This document shows, piece after piece, positions 27,668 through 36,573 of a stretch of 64,000 nucleotides of DNA; position 1 is the first letter of the stretch, and every line of letters begins with the position of its first letter. The DNA comes from Lichenicola sp965198655. Lineage in GTDB: Bacteria; Pseudomonadota; Alphaproteobacteria; Acetobacterales; Acetobacteraceae. Both the position numbers and the translations under genes were made by a program. The notes beneath the pieces are model-generated. The model worked only from the letters and a program-made list of their open reading frames with translations, made no database searches and was not told the DNA's origin. The DNA lies in contig OZ240668.1 of assembly GCA_965198655.1 (NCBI GenBank), positions 806,001-870,000 on the forward strand, written 5' to 3'.

Positions 27668-29745
27668 ACGCGGTCCAACAGCACTGGGACCCGATCTTCG
27701 GTCGCCTGACGCTTTCGCAGGTGCCCTATGACAACCTGATCGTCGGCTTCGCCTTCCTGTTCGCGGCGACGCTCGGCCTGGCCATCCTCGGCCTGCTCAC
27801 CTACTACCGCAAATGGGGCTATTTCTGGCGCGAATGGCTGACCACCATCGACCACAAGCGCATCGGCATCATGTACGGCGTGGTCGGCACCGTCATGCTG
27901 TTCCGCGGCTTCGTCGACGCCATCATGATGCGCACGCAACAGGTCATGGCGGCCGGTCCCGCCTCGGCCGGCTACCTTGGCGCCGAGCACGGCTACCTGC
28001 CGCCCTACCACTACGACCAGATCTACGGGTCCCACGGGACCATCATGCTGATCTTCGCGGCGACGCCGATCCTGGCCGGGTTCATGAACTTCCTGGTGCC
28101 GCTGCAGATCGGCGCCCGCGACATGGCGTTTCCCTACATCAACGCGCTCGCGTTCTGGCTGACCGCGGTCGGCGCCGCCTTGACCATGCTGTCCTTGTTC
28201 GTCGGCGACTTCAGCCATGCCGGCTGGGTCGGCTTGGCGCCGCTCACCGAGCTGCCGTACAGCCCGGACGTCGGCGTCGACTACTGGAGCTGGGCGATCC
28301 AGATAGGAAGCATAGGCACCACGCTGGGGGCGGTGAACATCATCACCACCATCATCAAGATGCGGGCGCCGGGCATGACCTGGATGCGCCTGCCGCTGTT
28401 CACCTGGACCTCGCTCACCACCAACGTGATCGGTCTGACCGCCTTCCCGGTGCTGGGCGTGGCGATCGGCCTGCTCAGCCTGGACCGCTACTTCAACACC
28501 CATTTCTACACTACCGGAATGGGCGGCAACTTCATGCTCTACACCGACCTGTTCTGGATCTGGGGCCACCCGGAGGTATACTTCATCATCCTGCCGTCCT
28601 GGGGGATCATGTCGGAGGTCATCCCGACCTTCTCGGAGAAGAAGCTCTTCGGCTACCCCGTCATGGTGGCGGCGACGCTCAGCATCGGCTGCATCTCCTG
28701 GACCGTGTGGCTGCACCACTTCTTCACCATGGGCGCCGGGCCGATCGTCAACGCGTTCTACAGCGTCTCCACCATGCTGGTGGCGATCCCAACGGGCGTG
28801 AAGGTGTTCGACTGGGCCATGACCATGGTCCGCGGCCGCGTGACCTTCACCACGCCTATGCTGTGGGCGGTGGCGGCGATCTTCATGCAGATCATCGGCG
28901 GCTGGACCGGCATGATGCTGGCGATCCCGGCGATCAACTACATGACCCACAACAGCGTGTTCGTGGTGGCGCACTTCCACTGCGTGGTGATGGTCACCGT
29001 GTTCGCGGCTGTCGCCGCCACCACCTTCTGGTTCCCCAAGATGTTCGGCTTCACCCTGCACGAGACCAGCGGCAAGTGGGTGTTCTGGCTGCTGATGGCT
29101 GGCACCTTCATCGTGTTCACCGCCATGTTCGTGCTCGGCCTGACCGGGATGCCGCGCCGCCTCGCCTACGTGCCATACCAGAGCTACCGGCCGCTGCTCG
29201 TGGTGCAGGAGATCGGCGTCTTCTTCGACATCGCGGCCCTGGGCGCGTTCATCTATCAGATGTGGGTCAGCATACGCGACCGTGAGCTGAACCTCGCCGG
29301 ACGCGATCCCTGGGCGACCAGCCGGAGCTTGGAATGGATGACCCATTCCCCGGTGCCGGTCTACAACTTCGCGGTGATCCCGCACGTCAACGCCCGCGAC
29401 GAGTTCGCCTGGCGACGGGACTACCGCCTGCATCACGTAATGCCGGACCACTTCAAGGACATCGAGCTTCCGGTGAACACGCCGGTGCCGATGTTCCTCG
29501 GCATCTGCACCGCGGCGTTCGGCTTCGCGATGATCTGGCGCATCTGGTGGCTGGCGATCGCGTCGCTCGTGGCGATCATCGCCATCGTCTGCATCCGCTC
29601 GTTCGGCGGCAGCACCGGAACCACCATTCCGGCCGATGAGGTCCAGCGCCTTGAACGCCTCGCGGCACGGCCAAGCAGGAGAAGCCGGCCGGAGACCGTG
29701 CTTCCGGAGGGCGTGGTGGCGTTCGGCGGCGGAGACGCACGGTGA
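27664..29745 (+). CDS. cyoB: cytochrome bo3-type ubiquinol oxidase subunit I (copy 1)
   Basis: 693 aa. The heme-copper catalytic subunit: reduces O2 to water and pumps protons in the inner membrane. The CuB His302 and Glu304 are in WGHPEVYF, the HH pair in VWLHHFF, the heme ligands in VVAHFHCVV, and the K-channel Lys in IPTGVKVF. Ubiquinol-site residues equivalent to E. coli R71, D75, H98 and Q101 are present as Arg81, Asp85, His116 and Gln119. Compared with the second copy it carries an ~8-residue insertion before HYDQ, and many core helices differ (IMSEVIPTFSEKKLF, GGWTGMMLAIP), so it is a diverged paralogue. Confidence 0.95.
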   Translation: MNAVQQHWDPIFGRLTLSQVPYDNLIVGFAFLFAATLGLAILGLLTYYRKWGYFWREWLTTIDHKRIGIMYGVVGTVMLFRGFVDAIMMRTQQVMAAGPASAGYLGAEHGYLPPYHYDQIYGSHGTIMLIFAATPILAGFMNFLVPLQIGARDMAFPYINALAFWLTAVGAALTMLSLFVGDFSHAGWVGLAPLTELPYSPDVGVDYWSWAIQIGSIGTTLGAVNIITTIIKMRAPGMTWMRLPLFTWTSLTTNVIGLTAFPVLGVAIGLLSLDRYFNTHFYTTGMGGNFMLYTDLFWIWGHPEVYFIILPSWGIMSEVIPTFSEKKLFGYPVMVAATLSIGCISWTVWLHHFFTMGAGPIVNAFYSVSTMLVAIPTGVKVFDWAMTMVRGRVTFTTPMLWAVAAIFMQIIGGWTGMMLAIPAINYMTHNSVFVVAHFHCVVMVTVFAAVAATTFWFPKMFGFTLHETSGKWVFWLLMAGTFIVFTAMFVLGLTGMPRRLAYVPYQSYRPLLVVQEIGVFFDIAALGAFIYQMWVSIRDRELNLAGRDPWATSRSLEWMTHSPVPVYNFAVIPHVNARDEFAWRRDYRLHHVMPDHFKDIELPVNTPVPMFLGICTAAFGFAMIWRIWWLAIASLVAIIAIVCIRSFGGSTGTTIPADEVQRLERLAARPSRRSRPETVLPEGVVAFGGGDAR

Positions 29746-30377
29746 TCGCCGGCCTGCACGACGATCCGCCTGGTCCGGGCACCGTGCTGTGGGCCGACGT
29801 CGACCACGAGCACGACATGATGAGCACGCGGATGCTGGGCTTCTGGCTCTACATGCTCAGCGACTCGCTGATCTTCGCCGCCCTATTTGCCGCCTACGCC
29901 GTGCTGAGCTACCCGACCAGCTTCATGGGCGGCCCGACGCCGCGCGACGTCGCCTCGCCCCTGTATGGCTACGCCGAGACCGTGGTGCTGTTCAGCAGCG
30001 TGTTCGCCTACGGCATGGTCATGGTCAAGCTGAAGCAGGACCTGCCGCGCGCGTCGATCGGCTGGCTGGTCGTGTCGTTCCTGATCGGGCTGTTCTTCAT
30101 CGGTATGGAAACGCACGAGCTGCAGGACGTCGCCCTAGCCGGCGGTCCGCCGCAGCGCAGCGGCTTCCTGTCGGCCTTCTGGGTCGTGGTGGTGGCGCAC
30201 GGCGTCCACCTGCTGTTCGGCCTGCTGTGGATGCTGGTGATGGTGGCGCAGATCGCGCGGGACGGCTTCACCCAGTTGGTCACCTACCGGCTGGCGAACC
30301 TGAAGGTGTACTGGCTCTACCAAGGCCTGATCTGGACCTTCGTCTACACCTTCGTCTACCTGCGGGGATCGATCTGA
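29742..30377 (+). CDS. cyoC: cytochrome bo3-type ubiquinol oxidase subunit III (copy 1)
   Basis: 211 aa. Subunit III with five TM helices: LGFWLYMLSDSLIFAALFAAY, then LFSSVFAYGMVMVKL, WLVVSFLIGLFFIGMETHE, VVVVAHGVHLLFGLLWML and the last near LIWTFVYTFVYL. It overlaps cyoB by 4 bases and cyoD by 1 base. It supports assembly and proton pumping of subunit I. Confidence 0.93.
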   Translation: MIAGLHDDPPGPGTVLWADVDHEHDMMSTRMLGFWLYMLSDSLIFAALFAAYAVLSYPTSFMGGPTPRDVASPLYGYAETVVLFSSVFAYGMVMVKLKQDLPRASIGWLVVSFLIGLFFIGMETHELQDVALAGGPPQRSGFLSAFWVVVVAHGVHLLFGLLWMLVMVAQIARDGFTQLVTYRLANLKVYWLYQGLIWTFVYTFVYLRGSI

Positions 30378-30721
30378 TGATGGACTTCGACAACACGAAG
30401 CCCTGGGAACACCCCGAGATCAGGCTGTCCAGCGCCACCAAGTATTTCGTGGGCTACGTGGTCACCCTGGCGCTGCTCGGCATCTCGCTGCTGCTGGTCC
30501 AGCAGCACGTGATGACGGCGTTCAACCTCCTGGCCACGATCTCGGTCATCGCCTTCCTGACCACGATCGCCAAGCTGGTGTTCCTGTTCCACCTCGACTT
30601 CTCCGAAACCCAGCGCTGGAACACGCTGACGCTGATGCTGAACGTCCCGCTGCTGATCCTGTCGGTGGGCTTGACCTCGTGGATGTTCCAGGTGCTGTTC
30701 CGCCGGGTGATGATGCATTGA
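30377..30721 (+). CDS. cyoD: cytochrome bo3-type ubiquinol oxidase subunit IV (copy 1)
   Basis: 114 aa, three TM helices (YFVGYVVTLALLGISLLLV; ATISVIAFLTTIAKLVFLFH; TLMLNVPLLILSVGLTSWMF). The start overlaps the stop of cyoC. The HLDFSETQRWNTLT loop is equivalent to the HMNxxSxxxWN of CyoD. No heme O synthase gene (cyoE) follows; the hairpin element copy 2 lies directly downstream. Confidence 0.9.
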   Translation: MMDFDNTKPWEHPEIRLSSATKYFVGYVVTLALLGISLLLVQQHVMTAFNLLATISVIAFLTTIAKLVFLFHLDFSETQRWNTLTLMLNVPLLILSVGLTSWMFQVLFRRVMMH

Positions 30722-30725
30722 AGAC

Positions 30726-30837
30726 CCAGGAGCTTCGCCCCTGGACCCCATGAAGGGCAAAGCCCTTCAAACCCGACTTTTTTAAAGTAAAGGGGTCTGG
30801 GGCCCGCGGCCCCAGCGGGTCCAGGGCAGAGCCCTGG
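30726..30837. repeat. intergenic four-hairpin element, copy 2
   Basis: Same order as copy 1: CCAGGAGC/GCCCCTGG (one mismatch), GAAGGGC/GCCCTTC with loop AAA, an A/T-rich centre at 30774-30792, TGGGGCC/GGCCCCA and CCAGGGC/GCCCTGG. It lies between the convergent cyoD copy 1 and the SDR gene, where it may also end transcription from either side. Confidence 0.9.
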
Positions 30838-30855
30838 CCTTTGACACCCTCCAGT

Positions 30856-31626
30856 TCACTGCGCCAGATAGCCGCCATCCACCGGCAGCACCGCACCGGT
30901 GATGAACGAGGCGTCGTCGGAGGCCAGGAACAGGATCGCCTGCGCCACCTCCATCGGGCTGCCGATCCGCGCCATCGGGTGCATCGCCTTGACCCCGGCG
31001 ATGTAGGCGTCGGACAGCTTCTTGACCGCCTCGGTGGCGATGGTGCCCGGAGCGACCGCGTTGACGCGTATGCCGCGCGTGGCCAGCTCGACCGCCAGGT
31101 GCTTGGTGATGCCCGACGCCACGAACTTCGCCGGGCCGTAGACCGCCTGCCCCTTCTGCCCGGCCTCGCCGGAGATGGAGGACAGGCAGACGATCGAGCC
31201 GCCGCCGGTCTTGAGCATCGCCTCGGCGGCGAACTTGCAGGTGAGGAACATCCCCCGTCCGTCGACCGCCATGACGTGGTCGAAATCCTCGGCGGTCGCG
31301 GTCAGCAGGTCGAGCTCGGGGATGATCCCGGCATTGGCCACCAGCACGTCCACGCGGCCGAAGCCGTCCACCGCCTCGGCGATCATCGCCCGCGCGTCCG
31401 CGTTGCTCGACACGTCTCCAACCACGGCGCGGACCGAGGCGCCGGACCCCGCGATCAGGCCGCGCACCTCCTCGAGCCGCACGGCGTCGATGTCGGTAAC
31501 GACCACCTGCGCACCTTCGGCGGCGAACAGCAGCGCGGTGGCGCGTCCGATGCCGTTGGAGGCGCCTGTCACCACCGCGACCTTGTTCGACAGGCGGCCG
31601 CGGCCGGCGGGAAGGGCTTCGCTCAT
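30856..31626 (-). CDS. SDR family oxidoreductase
   Basis: 256 aa, a classical short-chain dehydrogenase: VAVVTGASNGIG (TGxxxGxG), NAG in LVANAGIIPE, catalytic Ser in VCLSSISG, YxxxK in YGPAKF, and the C-terminal FLASDDASFITGAVLPVDGG. Substrate unknown; as the last gene of a sugar transport operon it is likely a sugar or sugar-alcohol dehydrogenase. ATG 31626 is preferred (GGAG 8 bases upstream) over GTG 31635. The gap to the permease gene is 29 bases. Confidence 0.92.
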   Translation of the reverse strand: MSEALPAGRGRLSNKVAVVTGASNGIGRATALLFAAEGAQVVVTDIDAVRLEEVRGLIAGSGASVRAVVGDVSSNADARAMIAEAVDGFGRVDVLVANAGIIPELDLLTATAEDFDHVMAVDGRGMFLTCKFAAEAMLKTGGGSIVCLSSISGEAGQKGQAVYGPAKFVASGITKHLAVELATRGIRVNAVAPGTIATEAVKKLSDAYIAGVKAMHPMARIGSPMEVAQAILFLASDDASFITGAVLPVDGGYLAQ

Positions 31627-31655
31627 GATGAGCACTCCGGTCTGGGGAAGCGACG

Positions 31656-32666
31656 TTAGCTGCCGCGCCGCTTCTGGTTGAGGCTGTCGATCAGCACCGC
31701 CCCGAAGATCACCGCGCCCTGGATGAACTGGACCCAGAACGGCTGCACGTTCTTCAGGGTGAGGCCGTTGTTGATCAGGCCGATGATGAGCACGCCGAGC
31801 AGCGTGCCGAGGACGCTGCCCTTGCCGCCGAACAGCGACGCGCCGCCGATCACCACCGCGGCGATGGCGTTGAGCTCCAGCCCGGTGGCGGCGATCGGCT
31901 GCGCGCTGTCCAGCCGTCCGGCCAGAATGATCCCGCCGAGCCCGGCGAGCGCGCCGCTGACGACGTAGACGATCGCCAGCGTCCGGTTGACCGGGATGCC
32001 GGCCAGCCGCGCCGCCTCGCGGTTGCCGCCCACGGCGTAGACCTCGGCGCCGAACACGGTGCGCGCCAGCACCAGGCCGGCCAGGAGGAAGACGGCGAGC
32101 GTGACGAGGGCAGCCACCGGGAACGGCCCGAGATTGCCGCCGCCGATGTCGTCGAAGCTGTCGGGAAAAGAAAAGATGGTGTTGCCGTTGGTGACGATGA
32201 AGGCGAGGCCGCGCGCCATCGCCAGCACCGCCAGGCTGACAATGAACGGGCTCATGGCCAGCGCGGTGACGGCGAACGCGATGAAGCCGCCGGACAGCGC
32301 GCCGATGCCGATGCCCACCATCACCGCCAGCAGCACCGGAACGTGCGCGTTCAGCGCGAGCCCGGCCATGACGCCGGAGAACGCGACCACCGAGCCCACC
32401 GACAGGTCGATCCCGCCGGTTACGATCACAAAGGTCTCGCCCACCGCGACGATGCCGATCAGGGCGCTGGCGAGCAGGATGGACAGGAGGTTGGCCGAGG
32501 TCAGGAACGCCGGCGTGGTCAGCGCCAGGTAGGACGAGATGCCGACGAAGCCGACCACGATGGTCAGCTCGTTGACCGCCCGGCCCAGGGCGCGGAACCC
32601 GAACCGGTGGTCCCGTGCGGGCGCAGCGGCGGCGGCGGCCTGGCCGTCGGGCGTGGCGCTGCGCAT
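31656..32666 (-). CDS. sugar ABC transporter permease, RbsC family
   Basis: 336 aa, about nine TM helices. The family motif region VTGGIDLSVGSVVAFSGVM and ALAGLGGIILAGRLDSAQP is the ribose-type permease hallmark (BPD_transp_2). It overlaps the ATPase gene by 1 codon edge (ATGA). It forms the membrane channel of a carbohydrate importer with the next two genes. Confidence 0.94.
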   Translation of the reverse strand: MRSATPDGQAAAAAAPARDHRFGFRALGRAVNELTIVVGFVGISSYLALTTPAFLTSANLLSILLASALIGIVAVGETFVIVTGGIDLSVGSVVAFSGVMAGLALNAHVPVLLAVMVGIGIGALSGGFIAFAVTALAMSPFIVSLAVLAMARGLAFIVTNGNTIFSFPDSFDDIGGGNLGPFPVAALVTLAVFLLAGLVLARTVFGAEVYAVGGNREAARLAGIPVNRTLAIVYVVSGALAGLGGIILAGRLDSAQPIAATGLELNAIAAVVIGGASLFGGKGSVLGTLLGVLIIGLINNGLTLKNVQPFWVQFIQGAVIFGAVLIDSLNQKRRGS

Positions 32667-34153
32667 CAGCCGAGTGCCGCGAGCTGCATCACCCGCTCCT
32701 GGCTGGCCTCGTCGCGGGACAGGTGGCCTGCGAGCCGGCCGGCTCGCATGACCAGGATGCGGTCGCTCAGCCCGAGCAGCTCGATCATGTCCGACGACAC
32801 CACCAGCACCGCGCCACCCCCCTCGGCCAGGCCGTTGATCAGCCGGTAGACCTCGATCTTGGCGCCGACATCGATGCCGCGGGTCGGCTCGTCGAGCAGG
32901 AACACGCGCGGGTGCGTGGTCAGGGCGCGGCCGAGCACGACCTTCTGCTGGTTGCCGCCCGATAGCGACCGCACCGGCTGGCGCAGGCCCGGCGTGCGGA
33001 TGCGCAGGCGCTGCACCGCCTCCTCGGCCAGGCGGTCGACGCGGCTGCGCAGGACGATGCTGCGCAGCCAGGACTGGCGCGGGAGCGTCGACAGGACGAC
33101 GTTGCTGCGCACCGAGAACGGCAGCACCAGCCCTTCCGCCTTGCGGTCTTCCGGCACCAGCGCCACGCCGGCGGCGATCGCGTCGCGCGGCGAACGGATC
33201 CGCGCTTCCCGCGATTGCACGCGCACCCGGCCGTGGCTCGCGGGCAGGGCGCCGTAGATCGTCTTGAGCAGCTCGGTGCGGCCGGCGCCGATCAGGCCGC
33301 CGATGCCCACCACCTCGCCGGCGCGCACGCTGAACGACACGTCGGAAAAGCGGCCGGGGCTGCCCAGTGCCTCCACCTCCAGCACCACCTCGCCCAGCGT
33401 TGCATGCCGCTCGGGGAACAGCGCCTCGATCGGGCGGTTGACCATGGCCTGGATCAGCGCGGTCTCGTTCCACGCGGCGGTGGGGCGGGTGTCCACCGTG
33501 GCGCCGTCGCGCAGCACGGTGATCCGGTCGCACAGCTCGAACACTTCCTCCAGGTGGTGGCTGATGAACACCAACCCGACGCCCGCCGCACGCAGGATGG
33601 CGATCGTGGCGAACAGGATCTTCTGCTCGGCCGTGGTGAGGGTGGCGGTGGGCTCGTCCATCACGATCACCCGCGCCTGGCGCGACAGGGCGCGGGCGAT
33701 CTCGACCAGTTGCCGCTGCGCGATGCCGAGCTGGCGCACACGCGTCTGCGGCGGCACCTGGAGGCCGACCCGGGCGAGCAGCGTCTTCGCCCCGCGGTTC
33801 AGCTCGGCGCGCCGGATCCCGCCCAGCCGCCCGCGCGGCAGGTGGCCGAGATAGATGTTCTCGGCGACGGAGCGCTCCGGGACCAGGCTCAGCTCCTGGT
33901 GGATGACGATGATGCCGGCGCGGAGCGAGTCGCGCGGCCGCCTGGGCAGGAACGGCTGCCCGTCCAGGCGCATCTCGCCGCGATCCGCGGGGAACACCCC
34001 GGCCAGGATCTTCATCAGCGTCGACTTGCCGGCGCCGTTCTCGCCGACGATGCCGAGCACCTCGCCGGCCTCGAGCGAGATGCTGACCTCCGACAACGCC
34101 CTGACGCCGGGAAAACCCTTCGATATGCCCCGCATCTCCAGCAGGCGGGCCAT
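32666..34153 (-). CDS. sugar ABC transporter ATP-binding protein, RbsA family
   Basis: 495 aa, two fused ABC domains. Domain 1 has Walker A GENGAGKST, the signature around LGIAQRQLVEIAR and Walker B VIVMDEPTATL. Domain 2 has the degenerate Walker A GLIGAGRTELL, the signature LSGGNQQKVVLGRAL and Walker B VFLLDEPTRGID. This one-active-site layout is typical of RbsA/MglA/AraG importers. 25 bases separate it from the binding protein gene. Confidence 0.95.
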   Translation of the reverse strand: MARLLEMRGISKGFPGVRALSEVSISLEAGEVLGIVGENGAGKSTLMKILAGVFPADRGEMRLDGQPFLPRRPRDSLRAGIIVIHQELSLVPERSVAENIYLGHLPRGRLGGIRRAELNRGAKTLLARVGLQVPPQTRVRQLGIAQRQLVEIARALSRQARVIVMDEPTATLTTAEQKILFATIAILRAAGVGLVFISHHLEEVFELCDRITVLRDGATVDTRPTAAWNETALIQAMVNRPIEALFPERHATLGEVVLEVEALGSPGRFSDVSFSVRAGEVVGIGGLIGAGRTELLKTIYGALPASHGRVRVQSREARIRSPRDAIAAGVALVPEDRKAEGLVLPFSVRSNVVLSTLPRQSWLRSIVLRSRVDRLAEEAVQRLRIRTPGLRQPVRSLSGGNQQKVVLGRALTTHPRVFLLDEPTRGIDVGAKIEVYRLINGLAEGGGAVLVVSSDMIELLGLSDRILVMRAGRLAGHLSRDEASQERVMQLAALG

Positions 34154-34178
34154 CGGTGCGGTCCGGGTGCCGGCTGCC

Positions 34179-35192
34179 CTAGCGGCTGACCTGGTCGCCC
34201 CACAGGCCGTAGGAACTGGCCGCGCTGCCGTCGATGTTGGCCTTGGTGAGCAGCATGTGCGGCCAGTACTGGTGCGCCGGTATCTTGGACTTGTCGCCGT
34301 GCAGGTAGTTCTCGACGTAGTCCACCGATTGCTGCGCCATGGTCAGCGGGTTCTGCGACAAGGTGGCGTCCATCTGGCCGCGCCGTATGTCGCTCAGCGC
34401 CTGCTCGGTGCCGTCGATGCCAATGATGACGATGTGCTTGGGGTCGCCGATCGGGGCGGCGCGGTTGGCCTGCCGGATCGCCCGCACCGCGCCCACCGCG
34501 TTGTCGTCGTTGCCGTTGAAGATGGCGTCGATGTCGTTGTGGGCGGCGAGAAGCTGCGTGGTGATGTTGAACGCCTTGTCGGCGTCGAAATCCGCCGCCT
34601 GGCGCGACACGAGCTTCAGGTCCGGGTTGTTCTTCTGCAGCGCCTCGAACTCGGTGGTGAAGCCGTGCTCGCGCTCGTCGCCGGCGGTGGTGCCGAGCAG
34701 GCCTTCCAGGTCGACCACGTTGCCCTTGATCGTCCCGTAGCGCTGCTTGAGCTGGGCGGCGATGAAGTCCGCACCTTCCTTGCCCAGCGCCTCGTTGTCG
34801 GTCTCCAGGAAGTTCACCTGGCAGGAGCCGCACGCCGCGCCGCGGTCGAGGGTGAACACCGGGATGCCCTTCTTGTTCGCTTCCCGGACCACCGGCACGA
34901 TCGAGTTCGCGTTGATCGGGTTCAGGATCAGGGCCGACACGTGCTGGTTGATGAGGTCGGTGACCTGGTTGGTCTGGGTGTTGGCGTCGCCGTCGGCGCT
35001 GGTGTTGACCAGCTTCAGGTCCTGGTGGTTGCCGATGCCGATCTGCACGCCCTTGGTCATCCCCTGGAAGAAGGGGTTGGCCAGCGTGGCGACGCTGAGG
35101 CCGATGAGGTCGGCGGCTCGCGCCCCCGCTGCTCCCGACAAGGAGGCCGCAACGACAACGGCGGCTAGAACACCGCTTCCTGGCTTGGACAT
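34179..35192 (-). CDS. sugar ABC transporter substrate-binding protein, RbsB family
   Basis: 337 aa. A signal peptide (VLAAVVVAASLSGAAG, cleavage ARA/A) then a type I periplasmic binding fold (Peripla_BP_4): IGLSVATLANPFFQGM, ALILNPINANSIVPVV, TLDRGA, and HIVIIGIDGTEQALSDI. An extra Cys pair in DRGAACGSCQVNF may form a disulfide. The ligand is probably a sugar or sugar alcohol; C4/C5 types are suggested only by the neighbouring lactonase and DenD-like genes. First gene of the transport operon, behind the shared 24-bp motif. Confidence 0.92.
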   Translation of the reverse strand: MSKPGSGVLAAVVVAASLSGAAGARAADLIGLSVATLANPFFQGMTKGVQIGIGNHQDLKLVNTSADGDANTQTNQVTDLINQHVSALILNPINANSIVPVVREANKKGIPVFTLDRGAACGSCQVNFLETDNEALGKEGADFIAAQLKQRYGTIKGNVVDLEGLLGTTAGDEREHGFTTEFEALQKNNPDLKLVSRQAADFDADKAFNITTQLLAAHNDIDAIFNGNDDNAVGAVRAIRQANRAAPIGDPKHIVIIGIDGTEQALSDIRRGQMDATLSQNPLTMAQQSVDYVENYLHGDKSKIPAHQYWPHMLLTKANIDGSAASSYGLWGDQVSR

Positions 35193-35299
35193 GATGGTTC
35201 CCCGTTTCGTGCTTATGCGCCCGGTCGAAGTCGAGTTCGCTCGGGATGATCGTCCTGACGTGCCGGGCTGGCGTCGTCCTGCTGTCGGGCCCGGCGAAA

Positions 35300-35323
35300 G
35301 CTGTATGACACGTTAGCGCGTCC
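35300..35323. promoter_or_regulatory. putative GntR/FadR operator, site A
   Basis: GCTGTATGACACGTTAGCG at 35300-35318, continuing CGTCC, about 108 bases before the rbsB-type start. It matches site B at 37596 in 19 of the first 22 bases. TGT-ATG-ACA is a small dyad of the GTnnnAC kind used by FadR-family regulators. Confidence 0.6.
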
Positions 35324-35366
35324 AGCGGCGTGCGCAAGCCGTCCATGACGCCGGGCAGGTGCCATC

Positions 35367-36371
35367 CTAGCGGCCCGGAACCCCGGTGGTGTTGAGGTAG
35401 AGCGCATAGATCGACGTGCTCGCGGCCATGAACAGCCGGTGTCCCTTCCTGCCGCCGAAGCACAGGTTGGCGCAGGCTTCCGGCAGGTGCACCTTGCCGA
35501 GGAGGTCGCCGTCCGGCGCATAGCAGCGCACGCCGTCCTCGGCCGGATCGGCCCAGCCCATGCTGCACCACACGTTGCCGTCCACGTCGACGCGCAGCCC
35601 GTCGGTGAAGCCGGGTGCGAAGTCGTCGGCGAATACCCGGCCGTTGCGGAGCGTGCTGCCGTCGACGTCGAACGCACGGATGTGCGACGGCCCGTCATGA
35701 GTGATGCCGCTGTCGACCACGTAGAGGCGGGTCTCGTCGGGCGACAAGGCAAGCCCGTTCGGACGGGTGAAGTCGTCGGCGACCACCGTGGCCCGGCCGG
35801 TCGCGGGATCCAGGCGGTACACGTTGCGGCCGATCTCCGACTCCGCCTGGTGTCCCTCGTAGGGGCCGTCGATGCCGTAGCCGGGGTCGGTGAACCAGAT
35901 CGCCCCGTCGCTCGCGACGATGACGTCGTTGGGGGCGTTCAGGCGGCAGCCCTCGTGGCGGTCCATGAGCACGGTGATCCGGCCGTCCGGCTCGGTGCGC
36001 GTCACCCGGCGGCTGTCGTGCTCGCAGGTCACCAGCCGCCCGCTGCGGTCGCGTGTGTTGCCGTTGGCGTGGTGGCTGTGCGCGCGGAACACGCTGACGT
36101 GCCCGTCATCCTCCAGCCAGCGCATGATGCGGTTATTGGGGATGTCGCTCCACAGCAGGTAGCCGCCGTCGGCGAAGTAGACCGGCCCTTCGGCCCAGCG
36201 GAAGCCGGTGGCGATGCGCTGGATCGCGGCGTTGCCCTGCCGGGCGGTGAACCGCTTGTCGAGCGCCTCGATCGCGGTGTCGGGATAGCGCGTGCCGGGC
36301 AGGTCGCCCAGCGGCAGCGCCGCGTAGCGGCCGAACGGGTGGTCGGCGCTGTGGTGGCCGGTCTCGGTCAT
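35367..36371 (-). CDS. SMP-30/gluconolactonase/LRE family protein
   Basis: 334 aa, a six-bladed propeller lactonase. WAEGPVYFADGGYLLWSDIP carries the metal-binding Glu, NAPNDVIVASDGAIWFTDPGYG the Asn of the divalent metal site, and DDFTRPNGLALSPDE / GFTDGLRVDVDGNVW the remaining Asn and Asp ligands. Such enzymes open aldonolactones to aldonates. The start at 36371 has AGGAGG upstream. It lies between the transport operon and the denD-like gene on the same strand. Confidence 0.93.
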   Translation of the reverse strand: MTETGHHSADHPFGRYAALPLGDLPGTRYPDTAIEALDKRFTARQGNAAIQRIATGFRWAEGPVYFADGGYLLWSDIPNNRIMRWLEDDGHVSVFRAHSHHANGNTRDRSGRLVTCEHDSRRVTRTEPDGRITVLMDRHEGCRLNAPNDVIVASDGAIWFTDPGYGIDGPYEGHQAESEIGRNVYRLDPATGRATVVADDFTRPNGLALSPDETRLYVVDSGITHDGPSHIRAFDVDGSTLRNGRVFADDFAPGFTDGLRVDVDGNVWCSMGWADPAEDGVRCYAPDGDLLGKVHLPEACANLCFGGRKGHRLFMAASTSIYALYLNTTGVPGR

Positions 36372-36468
36372 GCGGCTCGTCCTCCTGGCTTCCGCTTCCC
36401 GCGGCGATGATCGACCCGATCGCGACGCGTTTCCAGGGGTGGATGCCGCGTCGTGCCGGCATCCCGCC

Positions 36469-36573
36469 CTAGAGCATGATCGTTTGATCATGCTCTCCTT
36501 TTGCCTGAAAAGAGCAGCTTTATCAGGCAGGTGGAACCGCAAGGCGGTTCAACCTGACCTGATGCTGCTCTAG
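36469..36573. repeat. 105-bp palindromic element with CTAGAGCA/TGCTCTAG ends
   Basis: Inverted 8-bp termini CTAGAGCA (36469-36476) and TGCTCTAG (36566-36573). Inside are a perfect hairpin, AGAGCATGATC/GATCATGCTCT with loop GTTT (36471-36496), and a second, GGTGGAACCGC/GCGGTTCAACC (near 36530-36554). It is non-coding and sits directly after the denD-like gene, whose TAG stop is formed by its right end. It resembles a MITE or REP/RIME-type miniature element. Confidence 0.75.

Noticed and set aside
27664..29745. cyoABCD copy 1 as a cytochrome c oxidase (aa3) cluster
   Set aside because: Subunit II lacks CuA ligands and subunit I keeps the ubiquinol-site residues; a cyoD-type subunit IV gene is present.
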